Under the pieces are notes generated by a model. That model was given only the letters and a program-made list of their open reading frames with translations, was not told where the DNA came from and searched no databases. Shown here piece after piece: positions 1 through 7,287 of a stretch of DNA of 64,000 bases. The DNA is from Bacillus sp. FJAT-42376. Its GTDB lineage: Bacteria > Bacillota > Bacilli > Bacillales > Bacillaceae. Location of the stretch: assembly GCF_003816055.1 (NCBI RefSeq), contig NZ_CP033906.1, positions 930,001 through 994,000 on the forward strand, given 5' to 3'. Numbering within the stretch: position 1 is the first letter of the stretch; each line of letters begins with the position of its first letter. The position numbers and the translations under genes were made by a program.

Positions 1-1104
1 TCGTGCTTTGTAGACGTCAAGTGCGAACATCGTGGCTGCACTGTTTAATAAAGAGTTAAAGGAACTGAATACCGCTCCAAGCAAGACGGCAAGGAAAATT
101 CCTGACAGCCATGTCGGGAGCACTTCCGCAATCAATGTCGGGTAGGCAAGGTCAACTGATTTCAGTGAATCTCCGTACTGGTGGAAGACAATGACACCCG
201 GGATCATCATGAATAAAGGAATCAGCAGCTTATAGAAACCGGAGATGATGACGCCTTTCTGGCCTTCAGCCAGGTTCTGAGCCCCGAGGGTCCGCTGGAT
301 GACATATTGATTGGATGCCCAGTAGAACAGATTGGCAATAATCATTCCCGTGAAAATTGTGCCAAATGGAACGGAATCCTGAGGACCGCCTATGGCATTC
401 AGTTTTTCCGAATGGTTAGTCGTCAGTTCCTTAACTCCGTCAAGGAAATTTCCGCCGCCCAATGCGACAAATCCAAGAATCGGAACGAGTGCCCCGATTA
501 CGAGCAATCCGATTCCGTTTAACGTATCGGAGATGGCAACGGCCTTTAACCCGCCGAAGATGGCGTAGACGGCACCGATTATTCCAATCCCCCAAACAAC
601 GACCCAAATGGATTGTTCATAGCTGATTCCGAAAATAGAAGGAACATCAAATAGTTTAAGAACGGCGATGGCCCCGGAGTAAAGCATGGAGGGACTTGTA
701 ACGAATACATAGCCGAGCATGAAAAGAATGACCGTATATAGCCGAACGCCTTCATCAAAGCGTTTGCTCAAAAATTCAGGAAGGGTGGTGAAATTTCCGC
801 CGAGGTATTTCGGCAAAAGGTAGAGAGCCATAATAATGATGGGAATCGCTGCGGTTACCTCCCAAGCCATGTTGGTAAGGTTCGTGCGGTAAGCTTGTCC
901 ATTCAAACCGACAAGCTGCTCAGCGGACAGGTTTGTAAGCAGAAGAGACCCGGCGATAAATGTACCGTTCAAACCCCGTCCCGCAAGAAAATATCCGTCT
1001 GAATCCCCTACGTCATTTTTGGATTTTTTATATGAAATCCAGGCGACGATGCCCATAAAAAGTGCACAAGTTAATAGTGTAAACCAGAGATTTCCCGCAC
1101 TCAT
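1..1104 (-). CDS. Sodium/solute symporter (SSS family), C-terminus cut by window edge
   Basis: This is an integral membrane Na+-coupled solute transporter. Translation of the minus strand from the ATG at 1102-1104 gives a hydrophobic protein starting MSAGNLWFTLLTCALFMG, with the SSS-typical stretches YFLAGRGLNG, TNLSAEQLVGLNGQAY and IFGGLKAVAISDTLNG, and later NLFYWASNQYVIQRTLGA. It continues past base 1, so only about 368 residues are visible. An AAGGGGAG ribosome site lies just upstream of the start. The NQYVIQR-type motif is usual in sugar-type members (SglT/YidK-like), so a sugar or polyol is a likely substrate, but this is inference. It is transcribed away from the rest of the window. 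Confidence 0.85.
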   Translation of the reverse strand, partial: MSAGNLWFTLLTCALFMGIVAWISYKKSKNDVGDSDGYFLAGRGLNGTFIAGSLLLTNLSAEQLVGLNGQAYRTNLTNMAWEVTAAIPIIIMALYLLPKYLGGNFTTLPEFLSKRFDEGVRLYTVILFMLGYVFVTSPSMLYSGAIAVLKLFDVPSIFGISYEQSIWVVVWGIGIIGAVYAIFGGLKAVAISDTLNGIGLLVIGALVPILGFVALGGGNFLDGVKELTTNHSEKLNAIGGPQDSVPFGTIFTGMIIANLFYWASNQYVIQRTLGAQNLAEGQKGVIISGFYKLLIPLFMMIPGVIVFHQYGDSLKSVDLAYPTLIAEVLPTWLSGIFLAVLLGAVFSSFNSLLNSAATMFALDVYKAR

Positions 1105-1280
1105 GTTGTTCTCCCCTTTAATAAAAATTCATCTTGCTGCTGTATGCGTACTGGTTAAATAACCAAATCAGAGGAAGTTTAAACGCTAAATATTTATATT
1201 GAAAACATAATTAGTTTAAAAGACTCACAGATTTATGCAGTGGTTTCTATCTGTACAAGGAAAAAGGAATTATTCTAATC

Positions 1281-1307
1281 TAAAAAACCGAACCCGGATG
1301 GATTCGG
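1281..1307 (-). terminator. Rho-independent terminator of the 1317-1691 gene
   Basis: Read on the minus strand, the arms CCGAATCC and GGGTTCGG (one G-U pair, 4-nt loop) are followed directly by a run of six Ts. It lies just after the stop codon of the minus-strand gene. Confidence 0.8.
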
Positions 1308-1316
1308 CGCTGGATT

Positions 1317-1691
1317 CTATTTTTCTTTTACGACAAGTGCTTTCGAAAGCTTTTGAAGAATACAGCCCTTCAGCTGCTCTCCGGATAAAATACCGAGAGT
1401 GAGAGCTGCATCAATTTTTTCTTTATCCGGTTTTTTCACCGTCCTGATGCAATCCTCCATGCGGAGCTCCTCGAGCCTGGCGACCAGCGTATCATCTGTA
1501 TAAGCCTCAGTGGAACGGATTTGCCGCTGCACCACATAATCTCCAATTTGCGCCTTTCCCTTCTGGTTTTCGCCAAACCGGCCGTCAAAATAAGCATGCA
1601 GCTCTTCCTTCAGCTGCCCCAGTTCGGATTCAAGCTCTTTTATTTGCAGCGAAACAGCCCGGTAGCGAGCGACCTTATTTTCCATACTCAT
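1317..1691 (-). CDS. Small charged coiled-coil protein, unknown function
   Basis: A 124-residue soluble protein that I do not recognise. Residues 10-35 (YRAVSLQIKELESELGQLKE) form a likely coiled coil. The rest is charged and mixed, with one Cys in EDCIRT and one in KGCILQ. There is no signal peptide or membrane segment. The start ATG at 1691 has a GAGGGGG site 8 bases upstream; a second in-frame ATG lies two codons later. The pattern recalls small phage-derived or host-nuclease-like Gp domains (a leading coiled coil plus YVVQRQ), but I cannot name a family. It is monocistronic with its own terminator. Confidence 0.6.
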   Translation of the reverse strand: MSMENKVARYRAVSLQIKELESELGQLKEELHAYFDGRFGENQKGKAQIGDYVVQRQIRSTEAYTDDTLVARLEELRMEDCIRTVKKPDKEKIDAALTLGILSGEQLKGCILQKLSKALVVKEK

Positions 1692-1920
1692 TAACTTGTC
1701 CCCCTCATGCCTTCTCTTACTAGATTCATATGGCAGTTGATCAGGAAATATGCTGAAAAGAAGAGCCGAAATAGTTCCTTCCTCACCGCCTCTATTGTAA
1801 ATTTCCTGGTTCTGAGCTCCTTTTTTCCTTCACACAAAAATTGAAAAATCATCACAATCCCTTTATGATGAGTTAAAACGAAAGAGGTACGCTGTAGGAA
1901 AACGGTTAGGAGAGATTCTC

Positions 1921-2751
1921 TTGAAAAATTCCTTCCTCATTCTCTGCAGCGTCATACTCACAGGGCTCCTCCTGTCACATGCGGTAAAGGCATATGGAGA
2001 GCCGGTTACGGGAGGGGCAGAAAACAATATGCTGACAATTGCTCACCGAGGGGCATCAGGGTATGCACCTGAAAATACGAAGGCTTCCTTTGACAAAGCG
2101 CTTGAAATCGGAACAGATCTGATTGAATTTGATGTTCAGCGTACACGGGACGGCGAATTGGTCGTCATCCACGATACGAGTGTAAACCGGACAACGAATG
2201 GCAGCGGCGAGGTACGGGATTTACTTGCAGCCGACTTGAAAAAGCTTGATGCGGGAAGCTGGTTTTCCCCTGAATTTAAAGGGGAACGGATCATGACTTT
2301 TTCTGAGGTGCTTAAACGCTATAACGGGAAAGCAGGCATGCTGATCGAGTTGAAAAGCCCGTCGCTGTATCCCGGGATTGAACAGCAGGTAGCGGAGGAG
2401 TTAGCGAAATACCCGCTATCTGATAAAGTGGTCCAGTCTTTTGAGCAGGAGTCTATGAAAAAAATGCACCGGATTTTGCCTTATCTTCAGATTGGCGTGC
2501 TTATGAAATACCGTCCTCTCGGAATTCCGGTTAGGCAGCTGGAAGAGATGTCGGACTATGCTTCCTTTATTAATCCGAATAAAAAACTCGTTAATCGGGG
2601 TCTTGTGCAAAAAATCCATGCGCTTGGAATGAAAATCACTCCTTATACCGTGAGGGACAGAGCCTCTGCTGCTTCTCTGAAAAAGATGGAAGTGGATGGC
2701 ATCATTTCGGATTATCCGGATTACATCAACGATATAAAGAGGGAGGAGTGA
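1921..2751 (+). CDS. Secreted glycerophosphodiester phosphodiesterase
   Basis: It hydrolyses glycerophosphodiesters to glycerol-3-phosphate plus an alcohol, probably outside the membrane. The TTG start has AGGAGAG upstream. Residues 1-25 are a signal peptide. The GDPD fold follows with the catalytic/metal cluster HRGASGYAPENT (His42, Arg43, Glu51), IEFDVQ (Glu69, Asp71) and His84 in VVIHDTSVNRTTNG. The C-terminus holds the expected LIELKSP, YTVRD and DGIISDYPD motifs. At 276 aa it is normal for bacterial GlpQ/UgpQ/YhdW-type enzymes. Only 4 bases separate it from the next gene, so they are probably co-transcribed. The substrate may be phospholipid head groups or teichoic acid fragments; the sequence does not decide. 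Confidence 0.9.
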   Translation: MKNSFLILCSVILTGLLLSHAVKAYGEPVTGGAENNMLTIAHRGASGYAPENTKASFDKALEIGTDLIEFDVQRTRDGELVVIHDTSVNRTTNGSGEVRDLLAADLKKLDAGSWFSPEFKGERIMTFSEVLKRYNGKAGMLIELKSPSLYPGIEQQVAEELAKYPLSDKVVQSFEQESMKKMHRILPYLQIGVLMKYRPLGIPVRQLEEMSDYASFINPNKKLVNRGLVQKIHALGMKITPYTVRDRASAASLKKMEVDGIISDYPDYINDIKREE

Positions 2752-2755
2752 GGCG

Positions 2756-3130
2756 ATGGATTTTATCACATTGGCCGCTGAGGATAAAATAAAAAAAGCG
2801 ATCAAGGATGGCGAGCTGGACAACCTGGAGGGAATGGGCAAGCCGCTGAAGCTTGAAGACCTTTCGGGAATTCCGGAAAACCTCCGTATGGCTTACAAAA
2901 TCATGAAAAATGCGGGAATGCTCACAGAAACGGACGTAAAAAAGGAATTAATGACAATCGATCATCTGATCAGCAGCGCTTCCAACGAGAAGGAAAAGCG
3001 GGAACTGACAGCGAAGCGGATGATCAAAGAACAGGAACTCGAGAAGCTCTTCAAAAAACGAAACGCGTTTTCCTCCCCCGCGTCAAGCTTTTATAAAGAA
3101 AAGGCAAAGCATGCGCTGTTGGGTAAGTAG
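2756..3130 (+). CDS. DUF1992 / DnaJ-C28-like domain protein
   Basis: A 124-aa soluble protein of the DUF1992 family (related to eukaryotic DNAJC28, without a J domain). The family signature is the N-terminal stretch AAEDKIKKAIKDGELDNLEG followed by GKPL and the conserved PENLRMAYKIMKNAG. The rest is a basic, helical tail rich in Lys and Glu. Function is unknown for the family. It follows the glycerophosphodiesterase by 4 bases with AGGAGTGAGGCG before its ATG, so it is probably translated from the same mRNA, but there is no known functional link between the two families. Confidence 0.85.
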   Translation: MDFITLAAEDKIKKAIKDGELDNLEGMGKPLKLEDLSGIPENLRMAYKIMKNAGMLTETDVKKELMTIDHLISSASNEKEKRELTAKRMIKEQELEKLFKKRNAFSSPASSFYKEKAKHALLGK

Positions 3131-3417
3131 GAAATCCTCTTTTTTTGGCTAGGTGCATCGTGCTGATTGGACAGGAACGGTCCCCTCAGACGCAAAGCGG
3201 AGAAGTGAGGATCAGGGAACGCCAGACAGCTAGTCAAAAGCCAAGTTTAACCTGCTGCTGAAGGCGTTCGCTCATTTTACAGTCCGGGTCTAATCAATAG
3301 AAAACCGCTGTGTGTCAGTAAGGTGAAAATTTTTTTCCGGGCCACTTATACATGCCCTCTCCCTTTGTCCTCTTCCGGAATAAGATACTACTATCTTACT
3401 AGAGAGGAGAGTGCGCA
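3131..3417 (+). other. Intergenic region, possible eroded dispersed repeat
   Basis: No gene is visible. At about 3158-3240 the sequence GCTGATTG...CCCCTCAGACGCAAAGCG resembles, in reverse orientation and with many changes, the 129-bp dispersed repeat seen intact at 20826 and 50898. This may be a decayed copy. A leader palindrome at 3381-3398 is listed separately. Confidence 0.35.
3381..3398 (+). promoter_or_regulatory. Perfect palindrome in leader of the 3418 gene
   Basis: TAAGATA-CTAC-TATCTTA has perfect 7-bp arms and lies 20 bases before the start of the next gene. It could be an operator or an mRNA hairpin. No T run follows, so it is not a terminator. Confidence 0.4.
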
Positions 3418-3762
3418 GTGGCAGGAGTAAAAACACTTATCAATACGACGGCAGCTACTCTTCAAATCACATTATACGGCCGCTTAGGCAGTAATCCTGT
3501 TAATCAGGGACCGGCAGTGAATGTAACACTGCTTCCAAACCAGACGCTGACCGTACAATACGGAAGTGATGCAAATCCGTTTTTGAATGGAATTGCGGTG
3601 TTCACCATTGCAAATAATGATCTGTACAGCAAAGTACAATTCGTTCTTGCAAATGATAGCGAATTGGACAGGGTGCTCAATACAAACAATGTGCTTGTGT
3701 TTTCAAAAGTACTGACAGACTATCTCGTTACAGGAGTAGTCAGCCCGTTTTTCCCTTCCTAA
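3418..3762 (+). CDS. Small Asn/Thr-rich beta-type protein, unknown function
   Basis: A 114-aa protein that I do not recognise as a characterised family. It starts at GTG with GAGGAGAG about 8 bases upstream. It has no signal peptide, no Cys and few charges, and is rich in Asn, Thr, Val and Leu (for example NVTLLPNQTLTVQYG and VLNTNNVLVFSKVL), which predicts a compact beta-sandwich. Such composition is common in spore coat, exosporium or capsid-like surface proteins of bacilli, so a spore-surface role is conceivable, but nothing in the sequence proves it. The gene stands alone between a leader palindrome and a strong terminator. Confidence 0.65.
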   Translation: MAGVKTLINTTAATLQITLYGRLGSNPVNQGPAVNVTLLPNQTLTVQYGSDANPFLNGIAVFTIANNDLYSKVQFVLANDSELDRVLNTNNVLVFSKVLTDYLVTGVVSPFFPS

Positions 3763-3768
3763 AGGAAG

Positions 3769-3798
3769 AAAGGCCAGGAAATGCTCTGGTCTTTTATT
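3769..3798 (+). terminator. Rho-independent terminator after 3418-3762
   Basis: Stem AAAGGCCAG / CTGGTCTTT (one G-U pair) is followed by a T-rich tract. Confidence 0.75.
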
Positions 3799-3950
3799 TT
3801 TGCTCATTTTTGCATGTTTCTCCCGATGTATAGACCGGGAAAGGAAGGGGGAAACATGCCATTATTTCAAAGCCATCAGGGTACATATAAACAAAAGAAA
3901 AATCTGTCGATGTTCCACGGGAAACATGTCGGAAAATGGAGGTAATGGAA

Positions 3951-4589
3951 ATGTTTGTGCTAGGGGTTGATTTATCCGGGCCGTCTAATCATAAAGATAC
4001 GGCAGCAGCTCTCTTTCACTTGGAGGGGAAAGACTTGAACCTCCTTTCGCTGAAATCAGGGCTCAGCGATTCGGACATTCTTGAAATCGTCTCCGGCACA
4101 GCAGGTGCCCCTCTTGCAGCCGGACTGGATGCTCCTCTTTCTTATAACGACGGCGGAGGGGACAGGCCGTCCGACAGCTGGTTCAGGAAAGAACTGTCCA
4201 GGCATGGCTTGCGCCCAAGCTCCATTATGCCTCCAACGTTAACGAGAATGGTGTATTTAACGGTAAGAGGGATCTCGCTTGCTTCGATGATGGAGAGGGT
4301 AAAGCCCGGAGTCTGGATTGCTGAAGTTCATCCGGGTGCAGCGCTGATGACACGGCTGTCAGAAAAGGAGAAAGAGCACGGGCTTCTGTATAAAAAGTCC
4401 GATGAATCAAGAAGCTATCTTATAGACTGGTTTCGAACGCAGCATATCCATGGCGTTACCGGCGCCTTGTCCACTCATGAAACCGACGCCGTCGCAGCCG
4501 CAATGGCTGTCCGGGACTGGATTCTCGCGCAGCCAAAAGCATTCTTTCCAAAAGAGCCTCCCCATCATCCGTATGACCTTTTGTGCTGA
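3951..4589 (+). CDS. DUF429 family protein (predicted RNase H-fold nuclease)
   Basis: A 212-aa cytosolic protein of the DUF429 family, which structural comparison places in the RNase H-like superfamily; the biological role is unknown. Visible features are the first beta strand with acidic residue MFVLGVDLSGPSN, the AGLDAPLSY strand with its conserved Asp, TRMVYLTVRG, the EVHPGAAL motif and the C-terminal HETDAVAAAMAVRDW with the acidic pair expected for the metal site. An in-frame ATG exists at 3936, but GGAGGT at 3938-3943 fits the ATG at 3951. It is monocistronic with no clear terminator. Confidence 0.8.
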   Translation: MFVLGVDLSGPSNHKDTAAALFHLEGKDLNLLSLKSGLSDSDILEIVSGTAGAPLAAGLDAPLSYNDGGGDRPSDSWFRKELSRHGLRPSSIMPPTLTRMVYLTVRGISLASMMERVKPGVWIAEVHPGAALMTRLSEKEKEHGLLYKKSDESRSYLIDWFRTQHIHGVTGALSTHETDAVAAAMAVRDWILAQPKAFFPKEPPHHPYDLLC

Positions 4590-4732
4590 TTTGTAATCAG
4601 TCATGAAATTTTGCCCCGGAAAACTTTTTTACACACCTCCCATATTCGTGTAACCCCCTAAAAAGGTTGCTGTAGACCCACACGAATTTGATCTGGTAGG
4701 ATAAATCAGGATTAAAAAATGGAGGTCGGGTT

Positions 4733-5623
4733 ATGAATGCACCAAAAATTGCTTTTCTTTCCGTACTAAGCAATTCATTTATTGTTATTTTAAAAGTTGT
4801 GGTAGGAATCCTTACCGGGTCTGTAGCGGTCCTATCTGAAGCGATTCACTCCTCGTTGGATCTTCTTGCCTCCCTTATCGCCTTTTTTTCCGTCAGGCTC
4901 TCAAACAGACCGGCTGACAAGGAACATCCGTATGGTCACGGCAAGGTTGAAAACATATCAGGGACCATTGAAACGCTGCTGATTTTCGTAGCGGGGATTT
5001 GGATCATTTATGAATGTGTGCATAAACTGCTCAATCCTGAACCGCTCCAGCTGCCTATGCTTGGCATCGGGGTCATGGTTCTCGGCGCCATCATCAATTT
5101 CATCGTTTCCCGGGTAGTCGGAAATGTAGCGAAAAAAACCAATTCGGTGGCGATGAAGTCAAACGCTCTTCATCTTTTAACGGACGTGTATACATCCCTT
5201 GGAGTTGCCTTCAGTCTGCTTTTAGTCAGCCTGACAGGATGGTATTTCCTCGATCCGATTATCGGGATCATTCTCGCGATTTACATTATGACAGAAGCGT
5301 ATAAGCTGATGAAGGAATCGTTCCCTCCGCTGCTGGATGCCCGTCTTTCACCTGCTGACGAACAGCAGATTGTGGAAATTGTAGAGGCCTACAGCGACCG
5401 CTATATCGAGTTCCATAATTTCCGTACGCGCCAGGCAGGACCGGAAAACTATGTAGATTTCCATCTTGTTGTTCCATCTGCTATGGATATTGAAACGGCC
5501 CATAAGCTATGCGACCAAATTGAGGCCGATATCAACGAGCAGTTCGATAAAATCGAGGTTCTGATTCACTTGGAGCCTGAGCATGAACAGCTAAACAGTG
5601 AAGAAGAAATAAGCAGGAAATAA
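4733..5623 (+). CDS. Cation diffusion facilitator (zinc-type) exporter
   Basis: A membrane divalent-metal/H+ antiporter of the CDF family, 296 aa, with about six membrane segments in residues 8-200 and a cytosolic ferredoxin-like tail (residues 205-285, with IEFHNFRTRQAG and VDFHLVVP). The transport site is His39-xxx-Asp43 (AIHSSLD) paired with His147-xxx-Asp151 (ALHLLTD); the HD-HD set is typical of zinc carriers, whereas manganese CDFs usually have DD-DD. HPYGHGKVE at 65-73 is the family hallmark. GGAGG lies before the start and a strong terminator follows. The Zn assignment rests on the site residues only. Confidence 0.88.
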   Translation: MNAPKIAFLSVLSNSFIVILKVVVGILTGSVAVLSEAIHSSLDLLASLIAFFSVRLSNRPADKEHPYGHGKVENISGTIETLLIFVAGIWIIYECVHKLLNPEPLQLPMLGIGVMVLGAIINFIVSRVVGNVAKKTNSVAMKSNALHLLTDVYTSLGVAFSLLLVSLTGWYFLDPIIGIILAIYIMTEAYKLMKESFPPLLDARLSPADEQQIVEIVEAYSDRYIEFHNFRTRQAGPENYVDFHLVVPSAMDIETAHKLCDQIEADINEQFDKIEVLIHLEPEHEQLNSEEEISRK

Positions 5624-5640
5624 TCCTGCTTATTTTTTTT
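5611..5640 (+). terminator. Terminator of the CDF gene
   Basis: Perfect stem AAGCAGGA / TCCTGCTT with a 5-nt loop, overlapping the end of the gene, followed by T8. Confidence 0.88.
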
Positions 5641-5652
5641 GAGCGATTTTAG

Positions 5653-5681
5653 TTGAAAACGTGTACATACATGTTTATAAT
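5653..5681 (+). promoter_or_regulatory. SigA promoter of the trehalose operon
   Basis: TTGAAA (5653-5658), 17-bp spacer, TATAAT (5676-5681). The spacer is filled by TreR operator 1. Confidence 0.85.
5658..5675 (+). promoter_or_regulatory. TreR operator 1
   Basis: AACGTGTACATACATGTT, a near-palindrome that occupies the -35/-10 spacer. It matches operator 2 at 16 of 18 positions. B. subtilis TreR is known to bind a pair of palindromic tre operators and to release them with trehalose-6-phosphate. Confidence 0.8.
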
Positions 5682-5689
5682 AACTGTAT

Positions 5690-5707
5690 AACTTGTATAT
5701 ACATGTT
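5690..5707 (+). promoter_or_regulatory. TreR operator 2
   Basis: AACTTGTATATACATGTT, palindromic around GTATATAC, centred 32 bp (three helical turns) from operator 1, just downstream of the expected transcription start. Confidence 0.8.
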
Positions 5708-5784
5708 GTTTGATGAAGAATGGAAGCGGATAGCATTTACCCGAAAGATCCATTCTTAAAATGAGCACAATTTGAATCACATAA

Positions 5785-5799
5785 ATGAAAACGATTACG
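5785..5799 (+). promoter_or_regulatory. CcpA site (cre) upstream of treP
   Basis: ATGAAAACGATTACG matches the cre consensus WTGNAANCGNWNNCW at 14 of 15 positions. It lies in the leader, about 100 bp downstream of the promoter, where CcpA would act as a roadblock. Confidence 0.7.
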
Positions 5800-5811
5800 G
5801 GAGGGAAAGAG

Positions 5812-7209
5812 ATGAGCAGCAACAAGCAATCAGCGAAAGAGATTGTAGAAGCAATCGGCGGAAAAGAAAATATAGCCGCTGCTACCCACTGTGTCACGCG
5901 GCTCCGCTTCGCTTTGAAGGACGAGAGTCTGGTAGATAAAGAAAAACTTGAGGGAATCGATGTCGTAAAAGGTTCTTTTTCCACGAACGGGCAATTCCAG
6001 GTTGTCATCGGGCAAGGAACCGTTAATAAAGTTTACAATGAAATGGCGGCTCAAACCGGAATCGGCGAAGCCTCTAAAGAAGACGTGAAATCGGCTTCCG
6101 AACAAAACCTGAATCCGCTGCAGCGGGCTGTTAAAATGCTTGCGGATATCTTTATTCCGATCCTTCCAGCTATCATTACGGCTGGTTTACTGCTGGGGAT
6201 CAACAATCTGCTGACTGGAAAAGGCATCTTTTTCAAAGCCCCGCTGATTGAGGTATACCCGCAATGGGCCGATCTTGCAGGAATCATTAACCTGATTGCA
6301 AGCACCGCCTTCACCTTCCTGCCGGTGCTCATCGGCTGGTCGGCTGTCAAGCGGTTCGGAGGGACTCCGCTGCTTGGGATCGTTTTAGGGTTAATTCTTG
6401 TCAATCCTGAGCTGCTCAGCGCCTATGCCTACGGAACAGCAAAGGAAATTCCCGTCTGGAACCTCTTCGGACTTGAAATCGAGAAAATCGGCTATCAGGG
6501 CCAGGTGCTTCCAATTCTTGTTGCTTCCTACCTGCTTGCCGTTATTGAGAAATTCCTGACAAAACGGGTACCGGATGCGATTCAGATGCTGATCGTACCC
6601 CCTGTTACGCTTTTAATCACCGGGTTTGCGTCCTTCATTGCGATTGGACCGCTTACCTTTGCACTTGGAAACCTGCTGACAGACGGCGTTATCGCCCTGT
6701 TCGCAAACTTCGCTGCCATTGGCGGATTGCTTTACGGAGGATTGTACGCGGTGCTCGTTATTACCGGGATGCACCATACCTTCCTTGCGGTGGATCTGCA
6801 GCTTGCGGCTAAAGGCGGAACCTTCCTGTGGCCGATGCTTGCACTATCCAATATTGCCCAAGGATCTGCTGCCCTCGCGATGATGCTGACGGCAAAGGAT
6901 GAAAAACAAAAGGGTCTTGCCGGAACAGCGGCCCTGTCTGCCTACCTTGGTGTGACAGAGCCTGCCATGTTCGGGGTGAACCTGCGATACCGCTATCCTT
7001 TCATCGCAGCAATCATTGCCTCCGCAATCGGCGGTCTCGTCATCAGCATCGGCGGAGTAAAGGCGTTCTCCATCGGCATTGGCGGAGTTCCTGCCTTCCT
7101 GTCTATTTCAAAGGAATACTGGCTGACTTTCGGAATCGGCGTACTGATCGTACTCATCGTCCCATTTGTCCTGACTTATATTATGGCGAAAACTAAGAAA
7201 GAAAAATAA
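5812..7209 (+). CDS. treP: PTS trehalose-specific EIIBC component
   Basis: It imports trehalose and phosphorylates it to trehalose-6-phosphate. The EIIB domain (residues 1-75) carries the phosphorylated Cys27 in AATHCVTRLRF; the EIIC domain (about 100-460) has around ten membrane segments and the TGMHHTFLAVD and SAYLGVTEPAMFGVNLRYRY motifs of the glucose-type superfamily. No EIIA domain is fused, so EIIA must come from elsewhere. An upstream in-frame ATG (5785) is part of the cre site; GGGAGGG before the ATG at 5812 fixes the start. It is first in treP-treA-treR, under TreR and CcpA control. Confidence 0.95.
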   Translation: MSSNKQSAKEIVEAIGGKENIAAATHCVTRLRFALKDESLVDKEKLEGIDVVKGSFSTNGQFQVVIGQGTVNKVYNEMAAQTGIGEASKEDVKSASEQNLNPLQRAVKMLADIFIPILPAIITAGLLLGINNLLTGKGIFFKAPLIEVYPQWADLAGIINLIASTAFTFLPVLIGWSAVKRFGGTPLLGIVLGLILVNPELLSAYAYGTAKEIPVWNLFGLEIEKIGYQGQVLPILVASYLLAVIEKFLTKRVPDAIQMLIVPPVTLLITGFASFIAIGPLTFALGNLLTDGVIALFANFAAIGGLLYGGLYAVLVITGMHHTFLAVDLQLAAKGGTFLWPMLALSNIAQGSAALAMMLTAKDEKQKGLAGTAALSAYLGVTEPAMFGVNLRYRYPFIAAIIASAIGGLVISIGGVKAFSIGIGGVPAFLSISKEYWLTFGIGVLIVLIVPFVLTYIMAKTKKEK

Positions 7210-7217
7210 AAAGGACG

Positions 7218-7240
7218 GGGACAAGCAATTGTCCCTTTCC
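7218..7240 (+). terminator. Weak hairpin between treP and treA
   Basis: GGGACAA-GCAA-TTGTCCC is followed by TTTCCC only. It probably acts as an attenuator or mRNA processing/stability hairpin rather than a full stop. Confidence 0.45.
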
Positions 7241-7287
7241 CATTTTCAAAATCAAGCGAAAAAAACTATTAATGGTGGTGCATTCAA

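Noticed and set aside
3811..3925. GCATGTTTC / GAAACATGC inverted repeats before the DUF429 gene
   Set aside because: The pairing is interrupted and no T run follows; it might be a regulator site, but the evidence is too thin to list.
4640..4702. Inverted repeat ATTCGTGT/ACACGAAT upstream of the CDF gene as a metal riboswitch
   Set aside because: The arms are only 8 bp, far apart, and no conserved riboswitch core such as that of the manganese class was seen.
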